Shown one piece after another: positions 39,320 through 48,360 of a DNA stretch of 64,000 bases. Both the position numbers and the translations under genes were made by a program. The notes below the pieces were generated by a model. It searched no databases and was not told the DNA's origin. It saw only the letters and a program-made list of their open reading frames with translations. This DNA comes from Scatosoma sp045652965 (lineage in GTDB: Bacteria > Bacillota > Clostridia > Christensenellales > Borkfalkiaceae), in assembly GCA_045652965.1 (NCBI GenBank), contig JAZOLI010000092.1, positions 1 to 64,000 on the forward strand, in the 5' to 3' direction. Positions within the stretch are counted from its first letter, which is position 1; every line of letters starts with the position of its first letter.

Positions 39320-41320
39320 ATGAAAAATATTTACACAAAGAAAAAGCGGCTTGTTTTTAAAGCCGCTCTGTTTCTCTTAACCCTTCTTTGCACTTTCATT
39401 TTCCCCTTTGTAGGGGGCAGGTATAGAGCGAACGCGGTGCAAGCTTCCGCTGATGACTATCCCTACGACATCATAAAGGTGCACAGCTATCAAGTTGACG
39501 TGAACGTTCGCAAGGATAGAAAGGTAGAAGTCAAAGAGAAAATCAAGGTCGAATTTTTGGCTTCGGGGTTGAGTAGGTTTTATCGTTCCCTGCCCATCGA
39601 AAACACGCGCTATACGAACGTTGTGGCATCGTGTGCTGGAAATGACAAATTTTTCTACACGGTTGAAGATAACCCCGATATGAGCGGATTTATCGATATC
39701 AACTGTGTGGGCGGCGCTGAGCGTGGCAACGTTTGGACGTATGACATTTCCTACACGGTGGAGCGTGGCGGAAACGAAATAGAAAACGGCATGCTCATCG
39801 ACGTGATAGGCTACGGTTGGTCGGTGCCCTTAAACGACGTTTCCGTCAACGTGCATTTCCCTGCGGCGGTGGAGGAAGAGAGTTTAGAGCTTTATTCGGG
39901 AGGTTATGGCGCTAGCGGCAACGATGCGAGCGTTGTGATGCAGCTTTCCGCCGACAAGAAATCGCTTACCCTTACGGCGGAACGGTTGGAAGTCGTTTAT
40001 AACGATTATTATTCTGAAAAAATGGCGCAAGGCATCACGCTTGGGTTTGTCCTTGGAGAAGGCGTGTTAAAGGATTATACGAGCACGAGAATATTTACCG
40101 ATGACATGTGGAAAATCGTGCTTGCCATGGGAATTGCAATCGGGCTTGGCTTGCTTGCGCTCTTGTTCACGCCGTCGAAAAAGGAGATTATCACAACCGT
40201 AAACATCAAAGCTCCCGATCAAATGGATCCTATGAAAATGGGTAAATTGATTGACGGTACGGTGGATGGCGAAGACGTGACGTCTATGCTCTATTATTTC
40301 GCGCATAAGGGCTATTTGGCGATTGATTTTGCAAACGAAGATGATCCGCGATTTATTCAAAAGGTGACAACGCTTCCCGAAACGGAATCGGTGCACGCGC
40401 GCACCCTTTTCAATGGTTTGTTTGCGCGCGCGGATAGGGAAGTGATTGCAGGAAAAACGCCTTTCGATGACGACACGGTGATTATCTCTACGCGCGTTTC
40501 GCGCTTAAAGCACAAATTCTACGAAACCGCGGACAAGGCGATCAAACAAACGACGAACGTGAAAATGTATGAGCCGAAATCGGTGGCGTTCTACGTGCTT
40601 GGCGGTGTAATCGGTTTGCTTTGCGGTTTGATCTTGCCCCTTGTTTTGAGCTTTGCAGTCGGTGGCGGATATACGTGTTTTGACGGGATTGCGTTCTTCG
40701 TGCCGATTGTGGCGATTTTGATTTTGGGTTTGCTTAAAGAAAACTATCGCTATAAATGGAAGAAATCCGCTTTGCTCGGCATGACGGCGGCGCAAATAGG
40801 CGTGGCAGCGTTGTTTGCGTTGATTTTCATTGCCTTTTTCGCTCCTCACGTTTTGACGGGTTATGAAAAAGCGGTGGTGTGCATGGGCGCGTTGCTTCCT
40901 ACCTTTTTCACGCTCGATAAACTTGCCCGAACGGAAAAATATCGTGAAACGCTTGGGCAAATTTTAGGCTTTAAGGATTTTATCGTCGTGACGGAAGAAG
41001 AGAAAATCGAGTTTATGTTAAAGGAAAATCCCGAGCTTTATTATAAAGTGTTGCCGTATGCGCAGGTTTTGGGTGTGACGGATGCGTGGGAGAAGAAATT
41101 TGAAAACATCACGCTCGCTCCGCCCGATTGGTGCATGGGCTCGCATATGACGGTGTTTGATTATATGCTCATCAATCATTCGATGACGAGAGCGATGCAC
41201 ACGGCGCTTGCCCGCCCTGATAGCGCGGGCGGCTCGTTTATCGGCAGAAGCGGCGGTGGTGGCGGCTTCGGTGGCTTTGGTGGCGGCGGCTTCGGCGGTG
41301 GTGGCGGCGGAGCACGGTAA
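39320..41320 (+). CDS. DUF2207 membrane protein with glycine-rich tail
   Basis: 666 residues. A signal-like hydrophobic start (about 11-36) leads to an outer beta-sandwich (VHSYQVDVNVRKDRKVEVKE...), then a membrane helix near 260-280, a cytoplasmic winged-helix-like region (DVTSMLYYFAHKGYLAI), two to four more helices around 410-520 and a C-terminal low-complexity tail of Gly and Phe ending GGGGAR. This is the standard DUF2207 layout and it pairs with LemA upstream. The function of the pair is not established. The start overlaps the lemA stop region, so both are from one transcript. Confidence 0.92.
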   Translation: MKNIYTKKKRLVFKAALFLLTLLCTFIFPFVGGRYRANAVQASADDYPYDIIKVHSYQVDVNVRKDRKVEVKEKIKVEFLASGLSRFYRSLPIENTRYTNVVASCAGNDKFFYTVEDNPDMSGFIDINCVGGAERGNVWTYDISYTVERGGNEIENGMLIDVIGYGWSVPLNDVSVNVHFPAAVEEESLELYSGGYGASGNDASVVMQLSADKKSLTLTAERLEVVYNDYYSEKMAQGITLGFVLGEGVLKDYTSTRIFTDDMWKIVLAMGIAIGLGLLALLFTPSKKEIITTVNIKAPDQMDPMKMGKLIDGTVDGEDVTSMLYYFAHKGYLAIDFANEDDPRFIQKVTTLPETESVHARTLFNGLFARADREVIAGKTPFDDDTVIISTRVSRLKHKFYETADKAIKQTTNVKMYEPKSVAFYVLGGVIGLLCGLILPLVLSFAVGGGYTCFDGIAFFVPIVAILILGLLKENYRYKWKKSALLGMTAAQIGVAALFALIFIAFFAPHVLTGYEKAVVCMGALLPTFFTLDKLARTEKYRETLGQILGFKDFIVVTEEEKIEFMLKENPELYYKVLPYAQVLGVTDAWEKKFENITLAPPDWCMGSHMTVFDYMLINHSMTRAMHTALARPDSAGGSFIGRSGGGGGFGGFGGGGFGGGGGGAR

Positions 41321-41343
41321 AGAAAAAACGAAATAAAAACAAA

Positions 41344-41374
41344 GCCCCCCGCTCATTGCGAGCGGGGGCGTTTT
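41344..41374. terminator. bidirectional hairpin between DUF2207 and DUF1508 genes
   Basis: GCCCCCCGCTC and GAGCGGGGGC form a GC-rich stem with A-rich left and T4 right flanks. Confidence 0.8.
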
Positions 41375-41384
41375 ACGTTTAAAA

Positions 41385-42788
41385 TTATTTCGTAAGCGAA
41401 GGATCGGTTAAGATGGGGGAGTTGGCGGCGAAGCGTTGCACCGATTCTACCGCGCTTTGGCAACGGCGCTTGGTTTTATAATGTTCGCCAAGACACAAAA
41501 GCTGTCCGTTTTTGTTCAAAAGCTTGTAGATATAATCTCCGCGCTTGGTTAAAGAGATGCGGAAATTGTTTTGTTCAATGTTCGTTTTATGCGTTTGAAT
41601 GCCGTTTACCGCACCAACGTAGGTCGTATATTCTTCGCTAGATAAAAGCTTTTCGCCGTTGTTTGCAAACAACTCGAAATAGAACGCGTCGCTTCCGTCG
41701 GCGTCCTTGTGGCTAGTGATAATCCACTTTCCGTTTGCATTCTCCACAATAGGGGTGGGTTCGCCGTCCTCTTCCACGGGCACTTTCACAAGATGATCTT
41801 GCACGTTTTCATCTAAAACGGCAGTTTTTGCAAAACGCTTGGTCGATTCGATCGCGCTTTCACAACGCGTGCGAGTGGGATAGTTTTCACCCATGCAAAG
41901 GAGCATGTTTTTGCCGCTTAAAAGCTTGAAAATGTAATCGCCTTTTTTAGAAAGAGTGATTTTGAAATTGCCCTTTTCAATGTTTGCCTTGTGCGTTGCA
42001 ATGCCACGAAGCGCACCGCTATACGACGTATATTCTTCGCTAGAGAGAAGCTTTTCGCCGTTAGAAGCGTGGAGCTCGAAGAAATAAGTTTCGTCTTCTG
42101 CGCTTTCCGCCTCGTCGGTGAGCACGCGGCAAATCGTCCATTTTCCGCTATATTTCGCCGCCTCTTCCGTTTCGTCTTCGTCGTCGCCGAGTGCTTTTTG
42201 CACGGCGGCTTGTTTTTTTGCTTTTGCCTTTTCCGCCGTAGCTTTATCTCTCTTTAATTTTTGCGCGTGTTCCTTTTGTGAACGCTCTTCCACCGCCTTT
42301 GCGATCGGGTCTTTTTCTTCGGCAGGGGTTTCGTTTGCTTCCGCTTTTGCTTCCGCTTTTGCTTCCGCTTTTTTCGCAGTCTTTTTAGATGCAGTTTTTT
42401 TAGCCGTCGCTTTTTCCTGCGCTTCTCTTTCGGCTTGCTCTTGCGCTTCTTTCGCGGCTTTTTCGGCAGCTACACGCTCTTCTTCTTCGCGCTCTTCACG
42501 CTCTAAGCGTTCCCAAACGGCACGGCGAGCGGCTTCTTTTGCCGCCTTTTCTTCTTCCGCGCTCATGGGCTTTGATTGCGCTTGAGCAGGGAGTGGCTGT
42601 GTGGTCGCGTTATCTTTTTGTGACTTCGCTTGTTGTTCTTGATTTGATTGATTCGCTTTCGAGCGTTTGATCGAAAGGGCAATGATCACGATAAGCAAAA
42701 TCACGATCGCCGCAAGCGCTGCAATGAGCACGTATGCAAGCATAGGATTTGCTTTTAAATAATCAATACATTGATAGATAAATTCCAT
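41385..42788 (-). CDS. membrane-anchored protein with two DUF1508 (YegP) domains
   Basis: 467 residues. A membrane helix (about 17-40) is followed by a ~150-residue Ala/Lys/Glu helix-forming stretch, probably coiled coil, with a short tandem AKAEAKAEAKAEA. Two YegP-type domains follow (about 222-310 and 362-450), each with FELxAxNGEKLLSSEEYTxY, a THKxNIE turn and a GDYIxKLL strand. DUF1508 proteins are small and soluble in E. coli; a membrane-tethered tandem form is less common. AAGGAGTCGG precedes the ATG. It is alone, with its own promoter. Confidence 0.88.
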   Translation of the reverse strand: MEFIYQCIDYLKANPMLAYVLIAALAAIVILLIVIIALSIKRSKANQSNQEQQAKSQKDNATTQPLPAQAQSKPMSAEEEKAAKEAARRAVWERLEREEREEEERVAAEKAAKEAQEQAEREAQEKATAKKTASKKTAKKAEAKAEAKAEANETPAEEKDPIAKAVEERSQKEHAQKLKRDKATAEKAKAKKQAAVQKALGDDEDETEEAAKYSGKWTICRVLTDEAESAEDETYFFELHASNGEKLLSSEEYTSYSGALRGIATHKANIEKGNFKITLSKKGDYIFKLLSGKNMLLCMGENYPTRTRCESAIESTKRFAKTAVLDENVQDHLVKVPVEEDGEPTPIVENANGKWIITSHKDADGSDAFYFELFANNGEKLLSSEEYTTYVGAVNGIQTHKTNIEQNNFRISLTKRGDYIYKLLNKNGQLLCLGEHYKTKRRCQSAVESVQRFAANSPILTDPSLTK

Positions 42789-42853
42789 AACCGACTCCTT
42801 AATTTTTATTTCTATTCGTATGCTTTACGTTGCTATATATATCTTATACGTAT

Positions 42854-42882
42854 ATTTTAATATAAAATAACAAAAATGTCAA
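42854..42882 (-). promoter_or_regulatory. promoter of the DUF1508 gene
   Basis: TTGACA (42882-42877), 17 bp, TAAAAT (42859-42854) on the minus strand; leader of about 60 nt. Confidence 0.8.
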
Positions 42883-42921
42883 TGTTCCGTCAAAAATTTT
42901 TTCGCTAATTTTTCAAAAAAA

Positions 42922-42950
42922 TTGACATTTATCCCCAAATGCGTTAAAAT
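42922..42950 (+). promoter_or_regulatory. promoter of the BaiN-like gene (leaderless spacing)
   Basis: TTGACA (42922-42927), 17 bp, TAAAAT (42945-42950). The ATG at 42957 is 6 nt beyond. Confidence 0.8.
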
Positions 42951-42956
42951 GTAAAT

Positions 42957-44210
42957 ATGGAAAAGATGAAAACGGCAATTATCGGTGGTGGCGCTGCGGG
43001 GCTCGTGCTTGCTAGCGCTTTGGAAAACAAGGAAAAAACGGTTGTGTTTGAACGCGGCGAAAGGGTGGGCAAAAAACTTGCCGCCACGGGCAACGGGCAG
43101 GGCAATGTGAGCAATCTCGGCGTGACGAGAGAAGATTATTTTTCATTTTCAGGCGGTGAAACGCTTGCAAAAGAAATCGTTTCTCGCTACGATGATAGCT
43201 CTCTTTGCACCTATTTTGAAAACGCAGGCGTGCTTTTGATCACCGACGAGCGGGGCAGAATTTATCCTGCAGGTAGACAGGCTTCTGCGCTTGGGGACGC
43301 GCTTAGAAATTTGCTTTCCACGCGTGAGAGCGTGGAAGTGCGCACGAAAACGCGCGTTTGTGATCTTGAAAAAACAAACGGCGGCTTTATTTTGTGCGTT
43401 GAGAAAGAGAACGGCGAAAAAGAAAAGGTGTTTGCGGAAACGGTTGTGCTTTGCGCCGGCGGCTCGGCGGCAAAATCGTTCGGCACGGACGGCTCGGCTT
43501 ACGCGCTCGCGCAAAAATTAGGGCATACGATCACTCAGCTTTACCCTTCGCTCGTGCAACTGAAAGCCGACACGAAAGATATAAAAACGCTCAAAGGTAT
43601 CCGCGTGCCCGACGCAACGGTGACGGCTTATTATACCGACGTTTTAGGCGGCGCGTCCTGCCAACGCTCGGTGCAAATCACGGGGGATATTATGTTCGCC
43701 GATTACGGCGTTTCAGGGGATGCAATTTTTAGGCTCTCTCCCTTTTTAACCCACCGTTTGCAAAATGGCGTTAGCCTTTCTATCGATTTTTTACCTGCGT
43801 TCACTGAGGAGCAAATTTATCAATCGCTTTTGAAAAAGCAGGCGAAGTTCCCCCATGTTGCAACGGGCGAAATACTGTGCGGTTTTGTCAACAACCAAAT
43901 TGCAAGAGTGGTGATGAAACGAGCTGGTGGCGATTTAAAGGCGGCAGCAAAGCTCGTTAAGGCGTTCACGCTTGTTATCACGGGGCATATGGGTTTTGAC
44001 TTGGCGCAAGTGACCAAGGGTGGAATCCGCATGGACGAAGTGGACGAAAACTTGCAAAGTAAAAAGCAAAACGGGTTGTATTTCGCAGGGGAAATGTTAG
44101 ATGTCGACGGACAGTGCGGCGGCTACAATTTGCAATGGGCGTATGCTTCCGCGCGCTGTGTGGCGGCGGCGATTGATGAAAAACAACAAAAACAAAGGGG
44201 GCAGGTATGA
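42957..44210 (+). CDS. NAD(P)/FAD-dependent oxidoreductase, HI0933/BaiN family
   Basis: 417 residues. FAD-binding GGGAAGLVLASAL at the N-terminus, then GKKLAATGNGQGNVSN, the HI0933 family signature, and a C-terminal GQCGGYNLQWAYASARCVA flavin-binding end. Relatives include BaiN, which reduces bile-acid intermediates, and other ene-reductases; the substrate here is unknown. No ribosome site exists; the ATG lies 6 nt after the -10. It overlaps the next flavoprotein gene by 4 nt. Confidence 0.9.
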   Translation: MEKMKTAIIGGGAAGLVLASALENKEKTVVFERGERVGKKLAATGNGQGNVSNLGVTREDYFSFSGGETLAKEIVSRYDDSSLCTYFENAGVLLITDERGRIYPAGRQASALGDALRNLLSTRESVEVRTKTRVCDLEKTNGGFILCVEKENGEKEKVFAETVVLCAGGSAAKSFGTDGSAYALAQKLGHTITQLYPSLVQLKADTKDIKTLKGIRVPDATVTAYYTDVLGGASCQRSVQITGDIMFADYGVSGDAIFRLSPFLTHRLQNGVSLSIDFLPAFTEEQIYQSLLKKQAKFPHVATGEILCGFVNNQIARVVMKRAGGDLKAAAKLVKAFTLVITGHMGFDLAQVTKGGIRMDEVDENLQSKKQNGLYFAGEMLDVDGQCGGYNLQWAYASARCVAAAIDEKQQKQRGQV

Positions 44211-45784
44211 GTTTACGCACCCTTTCGGATATAAAACTTCCGATCGGAACAAGCGAAGCGGAGCTTATCAAGATTGCAACAAAAAAGCTTGGAACAAAGC
44301 CTGCTTATTTTGCGATCAAGAAGAAATCGCTTGATGCTCGCAATAAATCGGACATAAAATATATCTATACTATTGAATTTTCAAATCAAGCTCCGCCCAA
44401 GAAACCTGCGCTTCAGCGTTTGCCGAAAAACAAACTGCCTAAAAAACAAGTGGCAGTGATCGGTGGTGGACCTGCAGGCTTGTTTTGTGCGTTGCGGCTG
44501 ATTGAGCGAGGGATCGCCCCCGTTTTGTTTGAGCGCGGCGCGTGCGTGGAAGAGCGGGAAAAGGACATTCAAACGTTTATACAAACAAAAACGCTCAACG
44601 TGCAATCGAACGTGCAATTTGGCGAAGGCGGTGCGGGTACGTTTTCCGATGGCAAACTCAACACGCAAACGCATAGCCCCTTAAACCGCGAAGTGCTGGA
44701 AACGTTCGTCCGCTTTGGCGCGCCCGAAGAAATTTTATGGCTCAACAAGCCGCATATCGGCAGCGACAACTTGAAAAAGGTTGTCAAAAACATGCGCGAA
44801 TATATTTTGGCGAACGGTGGAAGCGTGTGCTTTAATGCCCGCATGACGGACATAAAAATAAAAGGCGGCGCGGTGCAAAGCATCGTTGTTGAAAGCGATA
44901 AAAGCACTTTGCAGGTGGAAGTTTCCGCGCTCGTGCTCGCGATCGGGCATAGCGCAAGGGATACTTTTGAATTGCTTGCGAGCAAAAATTTAAAAATGAC
45001 GGCGAAAGATTTTGCCGTGGGCGTGCGCATCGAGCATTTGCAAAACGAAATCGGCTTTTCGCAATACGGCGCTTCTTTTGGGCGGCTTCCTGCCGCCGAT
45101 TATAAGCTCGTGTCGCATGCAAGCGAGCGCGCGGCGTTCACCTTTTGCATGTGCCCCGGTGGTTTGGTTATGCCTGCCACGAGCGAAGAAGGGGGCGTTG
45201 TCACCAACGGCATGAGCAATTATGCGAGAAATGAAAAAAATGCGAACGCGGCGTTGATTGCGCAGGTGTATAAAAGGGATTTCGGGCAAGATTTTGAGAA
45301 AAATCCGCTTGCCGGCGTGGAATTTCAACGCACGATTGAGCGAAAGGCGTTTGCGCTTGGCGGCGGTGATTATCGCGCGCCCGTACAGCTCGTCGGCGAT
45401 TTTCTAAAAGGGAAAACGAGCGATCGTTTTGGAAAGGTTATTCCTAGCTACGGCGCAGGCACGACGTTTGTGGAGCTGGGAGAAGTGTTGCCGAGTTTTA
45501 TAAACGAAACGCTCAAAAGCGCGATCGTGGACATGGATAAACGGCTCAAAGGCTTTGCCGATCCCGAAGCGGTGCTCACGGCGGCGGAAACGCGCACGAG
45601 CTCGCCCGTTCGGATCGAGCGCGGCGAAGATTTACAATCGGTGTCGACAAAAGGTGTGTATCCTTGCGGAGAAGGGGCTGGGTATGCAGGCGGCATCACT
45701 TCGTCGGCAGCAGACGGCATACGAGCGGCGGAAGCAATTTATGAGGCGTTGCTGAATGAACGTTTAAACACTTGCATTTTGTAA
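44207..45784 (+). CDS. FAD-dependent dehydrogenase of the COG2509 type
   Basis: 525 residues. An N-terminal ~85-residue domain (SDIKLPIGTSEAELIKIA) precedes a Rossmann FAD site AVIGGGPAGLFCALRL and a FGEGGAGTFSDGKLNTQ segment typical of this uncharacterised flavoprotein family. VGVRIEHLQ and CMCPGG are further conserved parts and the C-terminus has GEGAGYAGGITSSAADG. The natural substrate is not known. AGGTATG-type spacing with a start inside the upstream stop suggests translational coupling with the BaiN-like enzyme. The next gene's promoter lies inside its last codons. Confidence 0.9.
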   Translation: MSLRTLSDIKLPIGTSEAELIKIATKKLGTKPAYFAIKKKSLDARNKSDIKYIYTIEFSNQAPPKKPALQRLPKNKLPKKQVAVIGGGPAGLFCALRLIERGIAPVLFERGACVEEREKDIQTFIQTKTLNVQSNVQFGEGGAGTFSDGKLNTQTHSPLNREVLETFVRFGAPEEILWLNKPHIGSDNLKKVVKNMREYILANGGSVCFNARMTDIKIKGGAVQSIVVESDKSTLQVEVSALVLAIGHSARDTFELLASKNLKMTAKDFAVGVRIEHLQNEIGFSQYGASFGRLPAADYKLVSHASERAAFTFCMCPGGLVMPATSEEGGVVTNGMSNYARNEKNANAALIAQVYKRDFGQDFEKNPLAGVEFQRTIERKAFALGGGDYRAPVQLVGDFLKGKTSDRFGKVIPSYGAGTTFVELGEVLPSFINETLKSAIVDMDKRLKGFADPEAVLTAAETRTSSPVRIERGEDLQSVSTKGVYPCGEGAGYAGGITSSAADGIRAAEAIYEALLNERLNTCIL

Positions 45785-45800
45785 AAATAAATGGTATAAT
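45772..45800 (+). promoter_or_regulatory. promoter of the FNT-CPCC gene (leaderless spacing)
   Basis: TTGCAT (45772-45777) within the end of the flavoprotein gene, 17 bp, TATAAT (45795-45800). The ATG at 45810 is 9 nt past the -10. Confidence 0.78.
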
Positions 45801-45809
45801 TGTAAAGCT

Positions 45810-46745
45810 ATGATGAGATTTGAAAAAATGACGAAGAAGGACTTTATCGTGTTTTGCGTGGCGTCCGTATTCGGTGGTATTATGGTTGGCATAGGCGGCG
45901 TAGGGTTATTGCTTTCGCTTGCCACAATGGAAGGGGCTATGGGCAAGCTTGTGGGCGCAATCGTGTTCTCGCTGGCAATGTTTGTCGTCACTACGTTTGG
46001 ATTATATTTAATCACGGGGCTTTCTACGCGTATTTTAACAATGCGGATAAAGAACTTATGGTCGTTGCCTGTGAGTCTATTTTTTAACCTGATCGGAATT
46101 GCTTTTACGGCGCTACTCGTTGAATTTTCACATTCGCACGGCGTTGTGGCTGAGGCGGCGCGAGATCTCGTTCTCACTAAGCTTTGCGAACATGATTGGG
46201 CGTTGCATTCCCTTTGTTCGGGTGTGTTGTGCGGTATGCTTATCGGGCTTTCGGTGTTTTTATCTCATTATACGTCCAAGAAAAATCTTTCGGCGACGGT
46301 TGGGGTTGTGTTTCCCGTGTTTGTGTTCGTGTTTTGTGGGTTTGATAACTCGCTTGCGAACGTCTTTTATATCTTTGCTTGTGGCGAAATCACTTGGCAA
46401 AGCATGGGTTATTGCCTGATTTCCTTGATCGGAAACTTGATTGGCGGCGTACTTGTTTCCGTCTTGCCGCTCATCAAGAAAAAGGACGAGCCGAAAAAAT
46501 ATAAATGCCCCTGTTGCGGCTATTTCACCTTTGAAAAAAAGGAGCGGGCTTATGATATTTGCCCCGTGTGTTTTTGGGAAGACGATCCCGAACAGTTTAA
46601 AAATCCCACGCTTGCAGGGGGAGCAAATCACGTTTCTCTTTGTGATGCGCGTGCACATTTTAAACAGTTTGGCGCGTGCGATACGGAAATGAAAAAATAT
46701 GTGCGCGGACCGAAAAAGGACGAGTTGCACGGCTACGATAGATAA
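45810..46745 (+). CDS. formate/nitrite transporter family channel fused to a CPCC cysteine-rich domain
   Basis: 311 residues. Residues ~8-228 hold six hydrophobic segments of the FNT fold, with GLYLITG in the second region and FVFCGFDNSLANVFY and LIGNLIGGVL near the fifth and sixth helices, as in FocA. The last ~80 residues are a Cys_rich_CPCC domain: CPCCGYFTFEKKERAYDICPVCFWEDD split here as CPCCGYF and YDICPVCFWEDDPEQ, then GGANHVSL. The CPCC family is usually a free small protein. Such a fusion could sense metal or redox state. ATG 45810 or 45813 start; no ribosome site, so probably leaderless. Confidence 0.83.
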   Translation: MMRFEKMTKKDFIVFCVASVFGGIMVGIGGVGLLLSLATMEGAMGKLVGAIVFSLAMFVVTTFGLYLITGLSTRILTMRIKNLWSLPVSLFFNLIGIAFTALLVEFSHSHGVVAEAARDLVLTKLCEHDWALHSLCSGVLCGMLIGLSVFLSHYTSKKNLSATVGVVFPVFVFVFCGFDNSLANVFYIFACGEITWQSMGYCLISLIGNLIGGVLVSVLPLIKKKDEPKKYKCPCCGYFTFEKKERAYDICPVCFWEDDPEQFKNPTLAGGANHVSLCDARAHFKQFGACDTEMKKYVRGPKKDELHGYDR

Positions 46746-46763
46746 AAAAACGAACAAAATAAA

Positions 46764-46797
46764 AAGCGCGAGTTGCTAAAAACAACTCGCGCTAAAA
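46764..46797. terminator. bidirectional terminator between FNT and dipeptidase genes
   Basis: AGCGCGAGTTG and CAACTCGCGCT (46764-46774 and 46782-46792) form a perfect 11-bp stem between convergent genes, with A/T runs on both sides. Confidence 0.9.
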
Positions 46798-46810
46798 TTT
46801 TATCAAATTT

Positions 46811-48193
46811 TTATTTTATCGGTCTTATCCAACCAATGCGGATATATTTAGGTTTTGAAATTTCCTTAATCGCTTCATAATAAATTTCGCTAAGTTTTTG
46901 GATATGTTCAAAGGTGATATATTCGTTGGGTTGGTGGATCACGTCTTCCGTTTCAGGAAGATAAGGTCCAAAGCCGCACCCGCATTTGAGCGCCCTTGCA
47001 TACGTGCCGCCACCGATAGCAAGCGGAGCGCTTTCGCATCCCGTGATTTGGGCATACACCCCAGACAGGGTTGAGATCAACGCGCCGTTTGGATCGTTGT
47101 AAAGGGGATCTTTATAGCTTTCGATTGCATATTCTAAACCAAGCGTATCAAGTTTTTCAGTGATTGTTTTAAGCTGCATCGTGGCAGGGAAACGTACGTC
47201 GGAAGTGATCTTTAAAACGCCGTTTGAAAAGCTTGCAACGTTGGGTGAAAGGGTTAAAAATCCCGTTTCGTCGCAAAGCGTTTTTAAGCCGAGCGAATCG
47301 CCGAACAAAACGTTGTAAGCCGTTTGACAGCTTTCGTTGAACGAGCCGAGAAAGGCAAGAAGCGATTCGATTGCGTTTGCACCCTTGTCGGGGGTTGACC
47401 CATGTGCGGATTTTCCACGTACTTTTAAAATGTTTGTGGTGTTATCGTAGGAAAAGGACGTGCCTGCAATTTGGTTTTCGTATCCCACGAGTTTTGCACC
47501 TGCCTTTTTTGTGAGCGTTGCGCTCGCTAAATCGCAAACCATGTTTGCTCTCTCGCCTGCTTTAAAAGCGGTGAACGGAGCGTTTTCAATGGGGAAAGAC
47601 AGGGTGAAATGGAGAATGCCTTTTTCCGCGTAGATCACGGGGAAATCGGCGTCGGGGGTAAACCCTTCTTCGGGCATTGTTGCAACTTTGTTATAATGCT
47701 CAATACACTTCCACCCGCATTCTTCGTTGCAACCAACAATCAGCTTAATCGTGCGCTTAGGTGCAAAGCCCGAATCTTTCAAAGCTTTGAGCGCGTATAA
47801 GCAAATGATTGCAGGGGTTTTATCGTCCAGCGTGCCGCGACCCCAAATTTTTTTGCCGCCCACGCCGCCATCGGATAAATCGTCGTTGATGACACCGCCA
47901 AAGGGGGGATAGTTCCAACCGTTTCCTGCGGGCACGACGTCGAGATGCGCCAAAATGGCAAAATCCTTGCCCCTGCCAAACACCACTTCGCCGATATAGT
48001 TATCATAGTTTTTCGTTTCAAAGCCAAAGCTCGAAGCAAGATCCAAGAAAAACTGCAAACAATCCGCCGTTTCTTTTCCGAACGGATATTCGCCGTTTTC
48101 CCCTGCGGCAGGCTTTAAGGAAGAATCGAATTTAAGAATATCGACCGTCGAAGATACGATCTCGTCGAAATATTTATCCATAACGTGTGCCAT
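46811..48193 (-). CDS. Sapep/PepV family Mn2+-dependent dipeptidase
   Basis: 460 residues, M20 metallopeptidase. Metal motifs are ILAHLDVVPAG, GRGTLDDKTPAI (bridging Asp) and GCNEECGWKC (catalytic Glu pair), with the C-terminal zinc histidine in EDVIHQPNEYI. The lid domain between carries the Gly-rich HGSTPDKGANA. It hydrolyses dipeptides in the cytoplasm. The start at 48193 has AGGATGG about 7 nt ahead; ATG 48181 is an alternative. Confidence 0.93.
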   Translation of the reverse strand: MAHVMDKYFDEIVSSTVDILKFDSSLKPAAGENGEYPFGKETADCLQFFLDLASSFGFETKNYDNYIGEVVFGRGKDFAILAHLDVVPAGNGWNYPPFGGVINDDLSDGGVGGKKIWGRGTLDDKTPAIICLYALKALKDSGFAPKRTIKLIVGCNEECGWKCIEHYNKVATMPEEGFTPDADFPVIYAEKGILHFTLSFPIENAPFTAFKAGERANMVCDLASATLTKKAGAKLVGYENQIAGTSFSYDNTTNILKVRGKSAHGSTPDKGANAIESLLAFLGSFNESCQTAYNVLFGDSLGLKTLCDETGFLTLSPNVASFSNGVLKITSDVRFPATMQLKTITEKLDTLGLEYAIESYKDPLYNDPNGALISTLSGVYAQITGCESAPLAIGGGTYARALKCGCGFGPYLPETEDVIHQPNEYITFEHIQKLSEIYYEAIKEISKPKYIRIGWIRPIK

Positions 48194-48224
48194 AAATTTA
48201 CCATCCTAAGCTTTTGATACTATT

Positions 48225-48253
48225 ATTATACACGATTTTACCGTTTAGGTAAA
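48225..48253 (-). promoter_or_regulatory. promoter of the dipeptidase gene
   Basis: TTTACC (48253-48248), 17 bp, TATAAT (48230-48225) on the minus strand. Confidence 0.7.
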
Positions 48254-48302
48254 GAAAATGAAAGGGAAAGAACAAAAAAATTATTTTTTTTCGGGCTTGC
48301 TT

Positions 48303-48331
48303 TTGACTTTTATAAGAAATTATGCTACAAT
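48303..48331 (+). promoter_or_regulatory. promoter of radC-gph-cysK
   Basis: TTGACT (48303-48308), 17 bp, TACAAT (48326-48331). Confidence 0.8.
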
Positions 48332-48360
48332 AAAAGGGAAATTGTTAAAGGAGAAGCAAC

